Of a stretch of DNA of 63,926 bases, positions 20,079 through 28,758 are shown in pieces; position 1 is the stretch's first letter, and every line of letters begins with the position of its first letter. The notes beneath the pieces were generated by a model that worked only from the letters and a program-made list of their open reading frames with translations, was not told where the DNA came from and did not search any database. The DNA is from Zooshikella ganghwensis DSM 15267 (GTDB lineage Bacteria; Pseudomonadota; Gammaproteobacteria; Pseudomonadales; Zooshikellaceae). The position numbers and the translations under genes were made by a program. The DNA is taken from assembly GCF_000428585.1 (NCBI RefSeq), contig NZ_AUAF01000016.1, forward strand, positions 1-63,926. Direction: 5' to 3'.

Positions 20079-23000
20079 CTAAGCTTCAGATATACCAATA
20101 CGAGTGATTTGTACTACCCACTCTACTATAGCCTTTGCTTGGTCCGTACCGCTACCGATCATTTTGCATTCTTTAAATAGTATAGGTAATAATTGCTTAC
20201 GAATAGCTGCTTCTATATTTTGTGGGTTAATGGAATTTTCCTCAACAGCCTTTTCGACTAGTGTTTCTATTTTAAAGGCCAAATCAACCCAATTCTGTTG
20301 CTCATTTTCACTCAATACTGAAAAAGCTGCTGGTAATACTTTCTTAAACACGCCGAAATATTTTTGCGCATGGATATTTCCTGCCAGTGTCTTGGGTATA
20401 TCATCTAATTGACGTGCTTTGGCTTTTTCTTCAAGGTCATGAAAAATTAAATACTGCTTGAGTGGGTGGTGAAATTGCTGTTCAGCTTCTTCAATCGCTC
20501 TACGCAGTAACTTTGAGAATGCTTCCTGAGCATAAGGATCATCACGTAAATCCTGCTCAATCATTTTAGTAACTCGTGTTTTTATAATATCCGTCTCATT
20601 ACGCGTTTTTTCTTCGCTCCATTGTTCTGGTTTTTGTTGTTGACCCATTTTATTAACCACATAAACACCCTCAGGCTCTTTTATCTCTACTCCAACTACG
20701 TGCTTATCTAACAGTTTTTTCACCTGGCTGTCATATTCATCATAGTCAACGGTTTCACCAGTATCTCGTTTGACTAGTTGGCGTAAATTAGACAGTTGCT
20801 TGACTGTTTCTTTATAGTGGCGACGATCTTCATCGGTAAAACTCTTATCTTCATAAAAGGTGGCGGATTGTAATGCCACTTTCAAGCAACTGGAAAACTC
20901 GGTAAGCGCCTCATAAAAGTCATCACGTACTTTTAAATTAGCATCAACTAGCTCACCATCCCTTTCAACAATTTTTGGGATTAATACCTGGCGTAATTGT
21001 TCAATTTGACTTTTATTTTTAACACCACTAAAAATACTCCAAAGCCTTTTATAGAGCAGAGGCAAACGCTTGTACTCAGTATTCATTTGATTATAAAGGC
21101 CAGCAATGTCATTAATGTCATAGCCTCCTTGGGTTCTAGATGCTAAGTCCTGATATTTTTGGATAGTGGTATCAAGTTCAGCTAAAATGCCACGATAGTC
21201 AATTAATAAGCCAAACTTCTTTTGTGGATGTAAACGATTCACTCGGGCAATCGCCTGGATGAGGTTGTGTTCTTTAAGTGGTTTATCAATATAAAGCACG
21301 GTATTTTTCGGCTCATCAAAACCGGTTAGCAGCTTGTCCACAACAATCAATATTTTAAGCTCATCGTCTTTAGTAAAACGCTCAATCACTTGTCTGGTGT
21401 AGGCTTGCTCTTCCTGATTACCTACATTCCCTTTCCACCATTGTGTTACTTCTGGAATTGAAGCTTCATCAACCGTCGTGTTGCCTTCACGGGTATCCGG
21501 TGGGCTCATCACCACCGCACTTTTAAATAACCCTGCCTCATCTAAATACTGTTTATATTTAATGGCTGATTCTTTACTATCACAGGCCAGTTGGCCTTTT
21601 AGCCCATCATCAATATTTTTGACAAAATGATTGGCAATATCTAATGCGATTAAGCGCAGTCTGTCTTTAGATTGATAGACTTGTCCTTTTTTAGCAAATT
21701 TTTGCTTTAAGTCTGTCTTTTGTTCGCTCGTCAAACCCTCAGTGATACGGTCAAACCAGCAGTCGATTGCTCGTTCATTAACATCTAAATCAGGGATACG
21801 TTCTTCATAAAGCAAAGGTGTGACTGCCTGATCTTCCACTGCACGTTGCATGGTGTAAGCGTGAATGATTGGGCCAAATTTACTGGTCGTTTTGTCTTCT
21901 TTTAATAAAGGGGTGCCTGTAAATGCAATAAATGCTGCGTTTGGTAATGCCTGCTTCATTTTAATATGGTTTTCACCACCTTGACTGCGGTGTCCTTCAT
22001 CGATCAACACAATAATATCGGCACTATTATTTTTACAAACCGGTAGCTGGGTGGCGCTATTAAATTTTTGAATTAGCGAAAATATAATACGCTCGTTGCC
22101 TTGGCCAATTTGTTCTGCTAGGCGTTGTCCTGATGTAGCCATGGCAGCAGCTTTGTCTTTTTTTGCCGCAAGTTCTCCGCTGGACATAAAAGTACTACTG
22201 AGTTGACTCTCAAGATCTCTCCGGTCGGTTATGACTACAATACGACATTGCTTAAGTGCGTCATGTAATATTAATGCTTTACTTAAAAACACCATAGTGA
22301 ACGACTTGCCTGATCCTGTCGTATGCCAAATCACGCCACCTTCACGACCGCCTTTATTATTATGAGTACTGATGCGCTCAATTAAGCGCTTAATGCCAAA
22401 TACCTGTTGATAACGGGCGACTATTTTCCCTTTTTTTTTATCAAACAAGGTAAAGAAGCGCGTCATTTCTAGTAACCGCTTAGGCGTTAATAAACTAATA
22501 AGTAATTTATCTTGCCCTGTTACGATCAGTTCGCCACTAGCAATGAGTGTTTCATACCAATCTAAATCTTTCGCTGGTCGATGACTAAAAATAGCTATTT
22601 TTTGTTCAGTGGTAAGTTTTTGGTTTTTCAAACCTGTCATTTCAGTTTCACTGATATCTTCTTCACGCCAGGTTGCCCAAAATTTTGCCGGTGTACCACA
22701 GGTGCCGTAACGCCCATCGGTTCCATTAATTGATAGTAATAATTGGCTGTAGGCAAACAGATGTGGAACTTCATCATTGCGCTGATTACGCAAGCATTGA
22801 GAAATCCCTTCTTCAACTGTTGGACCTTTTTTGGCCTGGCTATCTGGGCGTTTTGCTTCAATAACAACAAAAGGAATACCATTCACAAAACAAACAATAT
22901 CAGGTCGGCGACTTTCTATGCCATTACTGCGTAACACAGTGAATTCTTCAGTAAAGAGAAAACTGTTGTTTTCAACATTATGCCAATCAATCAGGGGGAT

Positions 23001-23357
23001 GGTTGGGTTTACTTTTTTACCATCAATAAACTCTGTGACTGAAATAGCATAGAGCAAATGGTTGTAGAGCTTTTCATTCGCCGCTATTAAACCTTCGTTA
23101 AGCGCTGGACTGGCAATGATGCCAATCATATTGTCGATTGCTTTATCACTTAACCTGTGGCTTTTACCATTAAATACAAAGCTACGTTTTTGCAGTTCCT
23201 GCTTGAGGATACTTTTTAATACGACATCGTTAGCATTATTGTTACGGACTTTTAATGCTTGTTCTGGGGATAAAAATGTCCAGCCAAGTTTGCTCAGCAA
23301 TGTTAACGCAGGGATTTTGGCACTGTATTCTTCTTGAAATTTTGGGCCGACTTGCAT
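20079..23357 (-). CDS. hsdR: Type I restriction enzyme, R subunit
   Basis: A 1092-residue HsdR. The nuclease domain at about 145-175 carries RPDIVCF and FVVIEAKRPDS, the PD-(D/E)xK core. The translocase follows: Walker A TTGSGKSFTM (about 347), DEGHRSQGG (motif II, about 452), FTGTPL (motif III), and IVVDKLLTGFDEP and QAIARVNR in the second RecA lobe. The C-terminal helical part binds HsdM. AAGGAC precedes ATG. Fourth gene of the operon; 77 bp behind the AlbA-like gene. It appears intact. Confidence 0.93.
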   Translation of the reverse strand: MQVGPKFQEEYSAKIPALTLLSKLGWTFLSPEQALKVRNNNANDVVLKSILKQELQKRSFVFNGKSHRLSDKAIDNMIGIIASPALNEGLIAANEKLYNHLLYAISVTEFIDGKKVNPTIPLIDWHNVENNSFLFTEEFTVLRSNGIESRRPDIVCFVNGIPFVVIEAKRPDSQAKKGPTVEEGISQCLRNQRNDEVPHLFAYSQLLLSINGTDGRYGTCGTPAKFWATWREEDISETEMTGLKNQKLTTEQKIAIFSHRPAKDLDWYETLIASGELIVTGQDKLLISLLTPKRLLEMTRFFTLFDKKKGKIVARYQQVFGIKRLIERISTHNNKGGREGGVIWHTTGSGKSFTMVFLSKALILHDALKQCRIVVITDRRDLESQLSSTFMSSGELAAKKDKAAAMATSGQRLAEQIGQGNERIIFSLIQKFNSATQLPVCKNNSADIIVLIDEGHRSQGGENHIKMKQALPNAAFIAFTGTPLLKEDKTTSKFGPIIHAYTMQRAVEDQAVTPLLYEERIPDLDVNERAIDCWFDRITEGLTSEQKTDLKQKFAKKGQVYQSKDRLRLIALDIANHFVKNIDDGLKGQLACDSKESAIKYKQYLDEAGLFKSAVVMSPPDTREGNTTVDEASIPEVTQWWKGNVGNQEEQAYTRQVIERFTKDDELKILIVVDKLLTGFDEPKNTVLYIDKPLKEHNLIQAIARVNRLHPQKKFGLLIDYRGILAELDTTIQKYQDLASRTQGGYDINDIAGLYNQMNTEYKRLPLLYKRLWSIFSGVKNKSQIEQLRQVLIPKIVERDGELVDANLKVRDDFYEALTEFSSCLKVALQSATFYEDKSFTDEDRRHYKETVKQLSNLRQLVKRDTGETVDYDEYDSQVKKLLDKHVVGVEIKEPEGVYVVNKMGQQQKPEQWSEEKTRNETDIIKTRVTKMIEQDLRDDPYAQEAFSKLLRRAIEEAEQQFHHPLKQYLIFHDLEEKAKARQLDDIPKTLAGNIHAQKYFGVFKKVLPAAFSVLSENEQQNWVDLAFKIETLVEKAVEENSINPQNIEAAIRKQLLPILFKECKMIGSGTDQAKAIVEWVVQITRIGISEA

Positions 23358-23434
23358 GGTAAGTCCTTGTTTTATACGGCTACTGCTTTATATTTAATTC
23401 AATTAAGTCATCAACTCAATAATGAGTTACAAAT

Positions 23435-25351
23435 TTAAATGGGGTGATCCTTGAGCCACTCTTTCCCTTTAGGAGTAATTTGATAAGCTTGCTCAGGGTG
23501 TTTGATTACATCCGGATAAAGGTAGTTAATCAGCCCTTCTTTTCGTAATGGGGTTAAATGACTGGTTTTAAGCCAATTAACCTGCTTGCCTAAATAAGTA
23601 GCCAGTTGCTCGGCACTCTGTGGGCCTAAAGAACATAATTCTAAAATGACTGGCCACAGTTTATTTTTCCGTGCTTTAGGGCCTAGATGGCTGATGGCAT
23701 TTTGTAGTGATTCAGATAGCTCACTTGTATTTGCTTCAAGCTCACTTGTATTTGCTTCGAGCTCACTTGTATTTGCTTCGAGCTCACTTGTATTTGCTTC
23801 GAGCTCACTTGTATTTGCTTCGAGCTCACTTGTATTTGTATCAGCCGATACTTTGCTAGACAGCTGGTAATAGGTTGAAGGTCCTGCGCCTGCTTTATCA
23901 AGAAGTGCTAGTTGGTGGCTTAAACGACGAAGTACTTGGCTTGCACCTAAAGTATCCAAACCACTTATTGAACGGAGGGTGGCATTATCAATCGCCCCTG
24001 TTTCTTTCGCCAGCACCAGTGCTTTTGCTTCTACATCGGTTAGTTGCAAGGATGAAAATTGCTTTAACCACTCCAGCTGTTCTGCAACCATTAACTGGTG
24101 TAATAAGTAGGTGGCAGTAAATTGGTTTTCCAGTTGGTGATTGGTAAAAACGGGCACAGTAAGCCCTGCTTCAGTTAATAAGCGGCGCATGGTGCGAATG
24201 CCAGTGCCTTTGGTTTCGGCAAAGTCTAGGTCATATAATACGGCGGCTAAAATCGGGTTGCGGAGCTGCGAGCCCATTTCACCCAGCATGGTTTCTGGCT
24301 TTAAGGAGTAACCCGCATTGCGAATTTCCAGCCGGTTACTATAGCGCACCACCAAGGTTGGCTGGTTTACTTGATAGTCACGATGCATAAGCGCATTGAC
24401 TACGGCCTCTCGAACCACCTTGTGAGGCAGTAATGGTTGATCAGCCCGTTGCGTTTCGCCTTCTTTTAAAATGAAGTGACGAGGCATATCATCCAAAATG
24501 GTGGCTTCTAACCGGGTAATTAGCCGAATAATCGGTTCGCGAAAATCTTGGGTTGTCGCAAAACGCTGGCTTGGGTCTTCTACCCATTGGGTGCCTTGAA
24601 TACGCACATAATCTACTCTGACGACAGGCAGTAAACGGCGAAGAGAGAGCGGTTTAGCCAATAACAATAACCCGGCTACATTGGGTAGATAACTGTCATT
24701 ACGTTTTTCTACCAGCCTTAATGCACGCAGCATTTCCTCATCACCGGCTTGCAGCTCTTCTGCCTGAGGACGCACTCGGGAGCGTAGTTGCCGGTAAAGC
24801 TCAATGGCAGAAGGGTCTAAATCATCCCATTCAGCGTCAGGTAAAATAACCTGCTCAAAACTAATTCCTGATTTAGCCAGTAATAATGGTGCTAATTCTT
24901 GTTGAGAACATTCATAGTCACCATTTAAGCCACGGCGCCATACCCCCGTTTTACGCTTGTTTTTACTGCCATGCTTGCCAATAAATCCGCAGGGTTTGGC
25001 GGCTGGGTCTAACTCAGACACAAAAACACCAATCACCAGTTTTCCTTCAATAGTGGTATGCTGGCTTTGGACTGGTATCGCAATGTCAAACTGGGTGCGA
25101 CAATTGCCTTGTAATTCATTTAGTAACTTATCGGTGTCAGTAACGCCTGTTACCCAATAATTGTCGTGTGTCTCATCAGGTTCTGAAATACCCAGTAATA
25201 AAAACCCACCACCTAAACCAGGCTCATTAGCAAATGCACAAACGGTTTGCATAATGGAGTCACCAATATGCGTGGCGCGTTTCGCCTCGATGCGAGGGTG
25301 TTCATCCAGCGCTAATAATTCCTGATAAACCTCCTCCACCGACCAATCCAT
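23435..25351 (-). CDS. AlbA_2/Schlafen-like ATP-binding regulator in the type I operon
   Basis: A 638-residue protein. N-terminal AlbA_2/Schlafen-like domain (about 1-140; IEAKRATHIGDSIMQTVCAF, GGGFLLLGISE), a GHKL-type C-terminal ATPase-like segment (about 290-400; LPHKVVREAVVNALMHRDY and TKGTGIRTMRRLL), then winged-helix stretches (about 430-510 and 560-630). Between them a heptapeptide NTSELEA is repeated six times (21-bp DNA repeat). Its ATG directly follows the hsdS TAA, so translation is coupled. Such proteins sit in many type I loci; role unproven, probably regulatory or defensive. Confidence 0.8.
   Translation of the reverse strand: MDWSVEEVYQELLALDEHPRIEAKRATHIGDSIMQTVCAFANEPGLGGGFLLLGISEPDETHDNYWVTGVTDTDKLLNELQGNCRTQFDIAIPVQSQHTTIEGKLVIGVFVSELDPAAKPCGFIGKHGSKNKRKTGVWRRGLNGDYECSQQELAPLLLAKSGISFEQVILPDAEWDDLDPSAIELYRQLRSRVRPQAEELQAGDEEMLRALRLVEKRNDSYLPNVAGLLLLAKPLSLRRLLPVVRVDYVRIQGTQWVEDPSQRFATTQDFREPIIRLITRLEATILDDMPRHFILKEGETQRADQPLLPHKVVREAVVNALMHRDYQVNQPTLVVRYSNRLEIRNAGYSLKPETMLGEMGSQLRNPILAAVLYDLDFAETKGTGIRTMRRLLTEAGLTVPVFTNHQLENQFTATYLLHQLMVAEQLEWLKQFSSLQLTDVEAKALVLAKETGAIDNATLRSISGLDTLGASQVLRRLSHQLALLDKAGAGPSTYYQLSSKVSADTNTSELEANTSELEANTSELEANTSELEANTSELEANTSELSESLQNAISHLGPKARKNKLWPVILELCSLGPQSAEQLATYLGKQVNWLKTSHLTPLRKEGLINYLYPDVIKHPEQAYQITPKGKEWLKDHPI
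23718..23843. repeat. Six 21-bp tandem repeats inside the AlbA-like gene
   Basis: Units begin at 23718, 23739, 23760, 23781, 23802 and 23823, almost identical (first and last differ by one or a few bases). Each encodes NTSELEA. A change in copy number would keep the frame and alter the linker length between the ATPase-like and the last winged-helix regions. Confidence 0.95.
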
Positions 25352-26587
25352 TTAAGCAACCTCCAACTCGTCAACGTTAACTCGGCGTTTACCAGTTAAT
25401 AATTGCTGCATTAAGGCTTTTTTCTCTTGCTTTAAGCAATCGAGTTTTTGTTGTAGGGTTTCGATTTCTTTATCAACAGTTGAGAGTATGGTGGCAATTT
25501 TTTGTTGTTCTTCTAGTGGAGGGAGAGAAAAATGGGCTTTATTAATTCCATTGATCGATAATCCAAACCTAGTTGCCCCTGTTGCAAGGGTGAAAAAGTA
25601 GTATCGTGTTTGGGGCATTGATAACAAAAAATTTAAAAAAGCTCCATCAAGCTTTTTATTGTTTGGACGGATGATTGCTAGATGATAACCACATACGACG
25701 CCTCCAAGCTCCTCTGCAACTAATGCTGGTACAGCAATATCTCCTGGTGTTTCTGAATCCTTAGTGATAATTACATCACCAACCTGTAATGTAAACTTAT
25801 CAATTTCAGTTTGTTTGGCTGTTGCCCTCATAAATTTAAGCTTGCGATTAATGTATGTGTTGTAATAAACATCTGTGTAATTACAAAGCTCAACAGGAAT
25901 CTCATTATCAACAGTTTTTTTATCAACTGGACTCACAATTACTTTTGCTATGTCTGTGAGATGGTGGTCCGTCCACTCCCCACTAAATCCCGGCAAACGC
26001 TTTTTACCAGTCAACAACTGTTGCATTAGTGCTTTTTTCTGTTGTTTGCTATTCGCCAGTAGTTGTTCTGTGGTGGTAATGGCTTTATCCCAGGTGGATA
26101 GGATTTTGGCTATTTTTTTTTGTTCGGGGAGGGGGGGGCATATCACTTTAACTTTTCTTAGTTCCTCCAAAGAGATTTCTTTGAAAGTACTACCTTTGCT
26201 CAAAGCATTTATTCTATTAAGAACTGGAGAGCTTGAGATTTGATAGAAATGAAAAATATTGTGATGATTTTCATTTACTGAAATTCTAGCTGTTCCTTGT
26301 GTAAGGTTAGCCTCGGGCAAGTCTTTAGGTACTATTGCAGATTCACCAATATTGCCTCTCAAGGAGAAGACTATATCACCAGGGTGCACGGATGATCGGC
26401 GATACTTGTAATGTATATCGTGGCTGGTTTTTTGCAAAGAGTCAGGTTTAATAGTCCCTTTAACATCAGAGCTTTTAATGTAGGGTACTCCGTTAGGAAC
26501 ATGTGGGCCAGCTTGAACTATACCGTAAGAAATTTTTTCTTTCACGATGTCTGACAAGGGAGATACTAACCATTCTTTAGGATTCAT
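25352..26587 (-). CDS. hsdS: Type I restriction enzyme, specificity subunit S
   Basis: A 411-residue HsdS with two target-recognition domains separated by conserved helical spacers. The first spacer LPEQKKIAKILSTWDKAI...KKALMQQLLTGKKRLPGF (text interrupted) ends near residue 200. The second, LEEQQKIATILSTVDKEI with KKALMQQLLTGKRRV, ends the protein. The repeated LMQQLLTGK gives a direct DNA repeat able to recombine. It overlaps hsdM by 11 bp. Target sequence cannot be predicted by eye. Confidence 0.92.
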   Translation of the reverse strand: MNPKEWLVSPLSDIVKEKISYGIVQAGPHVPNGVPYIKSSDVKGTIKPDSLQKTSHDIHYKYRRSSVHPGDIVFSLRGNIGESAIVPKDLPEANLTQGTARISVNENHHNIFHFYQISSSPVLNRINALSKGSTFKEISLEELRKVKVICPPLPEQKKIAKILSTWDKAITTTEQLLANSKQQKKALMQQLLTGKKRLPGFSGEWTDHHLTDIAKVIVSPVDKKTVDNEIPVELCNYTDVYYNTYINRKLKFMRATAKQTEIDKFTLQVGDVIITKDSETPGDIAVPALVAEELGGVVCGYHLAIIRPNNKKLDGAFLNFLLSMPQTRYYFFTLATGATRFGLSINGINKAHFSLPPLEEQQKIATILSTVDKEIETLQQKLDCLKQEKKALMQQLLTGKRRVNVDELEVA

Positions 26588-28097
26588 ACCCTAACTCCTC
26601 TAAATACCTTGCCATTTCGACTTCTAGCTCTGCCAACTGAGCCTTTAATTGTTCCCGCTGTTGTCGCACAGCTATCAAATCAATTTCTTCCTCTTCTTCA
26701 AAGGTATCGACATAACGAGGGATATTTAGGTTGTAATCGTTTTCTTGAATTTCTTTTAAACTGGCGACGTAGGCGTATTTATCGACATTTTCACCACCAC
26801 GATAGGTGTTAACGATTTTATCGATATTGTCTTGAGTGAGTAAGTTTTGGTTTTTGCCGGCTTTAAATTCTCGGCTGGCATCGATAAACATGACGGAATC
26901 ATCTTGTTTATCACGAGCAAATAATAAAATAGCTGCTGGTATACCCGTGCCGTAAAATAATTTTTCTGGCAGGCCAATTACGGCATCTAATAAATTTTCG
27001 TCAATTAATTGCTTGCGGATTTTCCCTTCACTGCTGCCGCGGAATAATACGCCATGGGGGACTACTACACCCATTCGGCCAGTGGTGGGGTTGAGGGTTT
27101 CGATCATATGCAAAATAAACGCATAATCCCCTTTGGTTTTAGGCGGAATGCCTCGGCGGAACCGGCTGAATTTATCGTGCTCTGCTTCGTCATGGCCCCA
27201 CTTATCTAGCGAGAAGGGTGGGTTAGCAGTAACAATATCAAACAGCATTAAATTACCGTTTTTATCCAGCAACTTAGGGTTGCGGATGGTGTCGCCCCAT
27301 TCAACTTTGTGGTTGTCTTCACCGTGCAAAAACATGTTCATTTTGGCCAATGACCAGGTTGAGCCAATCGCTTCCTGACCGTAGAGCTCATAGTTTTTGC
27401 TGTTGTGGTGCTCTTTTACTTTTCGGCCACATTTCATTAATAACGAGCCGGAACCACAGGCTGGGTCGCAAATGGTATCGCCGGGCCTTGGGTCCAGCAA
27501 CTCAGCAATCAGTTCAGATACTTCAGGTGGGGTGTAAAACTCTCCAGCTTTTTGTCCGCCGCTGGCCGCAAAGTTTTTGATTAAGTATTCGTAGGCATTA
27601 CCAATGACATCCAGTGAACCGACCCGGCTGGGCTTCAGGTTGAGTTCAGGTTTGGCAAAGTCTTCTAGCAGGTGGCGTAAGATAGTGTTCTTTTGTTTTT
27701 CTTCACCGAGCCGGTCAGTGTTAAAAGATATATCCTGGAATACACTCTTACCGGCGTCTTTTAATTTATTGCCATTCGCTTCTTCAATCGCATGCAGTGC
27801 CTGGTCAATGCGCTCACCATTACCAGGCTCGTGGCGGTGTTCCCAGAGCGTGTAAAAGCTGGCGGATTTGGGGAGCACAAAGCGCTCTTGCTTCATTAGC
27901 TCTTCAATCAACGCCGGCTCATCACCATGTTCTTTTTGGTATGCTTCATAATGGTCTTGCCATACATCACTGATGTACTTCAAGAACAGCATAGTTAGAA
28001 TAAAGTCTTTATAGGTATCTGCACTGATGGTGCCCCTAAAGGTGTCACAGGCAGCCCATAGGGCTTTGTTGATGGATTCTTGATTGATGGGTGTCAT
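26577..28097 (-). CDS. hsdM: Type I restriction-modification N6-adenine methyltransferase
   Basis: A 506-residue HsdM. N-terminal HsdM_N helical part (MTPINQESINKALWAACDTFRG, shown here only to mark the start region, about 1-130). The methylase has the SAM motif DPACGSGSLL (about 217) and catalytic NPPF (about 294). FYTPPEVSELIAELLDPRPGD precedes motif I. First gene of hsdM-hsdS-AlbA-hsdR-YgjP. It appears complete and active. Confidence 0.94.
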   Translation of the reverse strand: MTPINQESINKALWAACDTFRGTISADTYKDFILTMLFLKYISDVWQDHYEAYQKEHGDEPALIEELMKQERFVLPKSASFYTLWEHRHEPGNGERIDQALHAIEEANGNKLKDAGKSVFQDISFNTDRLGEEKQKNTILRHLLEDFAKPELNLKPSRVGSLDVIGNAYEYLIKNFAASGGQKAGEFYTPPEVSELIAELLDPRPGDTICDPACGSGSLLMKCGRKVKEHHNSKNYELYGQEAIGSTWSLAKMNMFLHGEDNHKVEWGDTIRNPKLLDKNGNLMLFDIVTANPPFSLDKWGHDEAEHDKFSRFRRGIPPKTKGDYAFILHMIETLNPTTGRMGVVVPHGVLFRGSSEGKIRKQLIDENLLDAVIGLPEKLFYGTGIPAAILLFARDKQDDSVMFIDASREFKAGKNQNLLTQDNIDKIVNTYRGGENVDKYAYVASLKEIQENDYNLNIPRYVDTFEEEEEIDLIAVRQQREQLKAQLAELEVEMARYLEELGYES

Positions 28098-28758
28098 GCC
28101 TATAAGCCTATTACCAAGTGTATATGCTGTTTACATAAGGCCAATGATACATCACTCGACAAAAGGCCCCAAACGTTTCTACGACACTCTCTGCCTCTTA
28201 TTTCTAAAAACTACGAGAAAAACATTTGCACCACTTTGTTAATGCAAAACTCAAAAAAAACAGCCTTCCTGTAAGCTAAAGGACATTTCTAAACCAAAGT
28301 TCTCTCTTAAGCAAAGCTTACAATCCTAAAGCACAATGTTGGCAAAACGACGGGTGAGATTGTTTACGGAGCAACTGCCGGGAGCAGTGTGAGGGGCAGA
28401 GGCCATGGATGGTCTTCTGACACGGGCGAAGTAAATAATCTTATCCGTCGTGTTTTCCCTCATACCCTTCGCGAATCACTCAATATCTTTCAATAATCAT
28501 TTCTTCATAGCACTCAGCCTAATGGGCCAGCTAGCGCCTTTAAAATAACTATTGTTTAAAATATCGTGTGCATCAGTACAGCACAAGAAGCAATCAACCC
28601 TGTAGCCTTGTTGCTACTGACGCCCTTCAAGCTACCAATAACCATTAACGCTAAGTACTACAGATGTTCATTACCTAATGTTCAGCGTATAGTTATGGAC
28701 CTACGACTACCTCAAAGTGTCTCCAGCAATGGCAAATGGACGAGTTAAGAGTGTTGCA
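28098..28758. other. Long non-coding gap between hsdM and the SWIM gene
   Basis: About 660 bp divergent gap with no credible gene. It contains the imperfect long inverted repeat at 28344-28455 and a half ATACCC motif at 28462-28475. Promoters for both flanking genes should lie here; I see no strong consensus pair. Confidence 0.5.
28344..28455. repeat. Long imperfect inverted repeat (hairpin element)
   Basis: The left arm 28344-28367 (ACGACGGGTGAGATTGTTTAC in part) and the right arm 28431-28455 are complementary over about 23 bases with a few mismatches. A small inner stem ACTGC/GCAGT and a CCATGGATGG stretch lie between. It resembles a small dispersed or MITE-like element, or a stable RNA hairpin. 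Confidence 0.55.

Noticed and set aside
23718-23843. Regular repeats that could suggest a CRISPR array or a regulator-binding array
   Set aside because: Units are directly joined without spacers and encode an in-frame heptapeptide; they are a coding tandem repeat.
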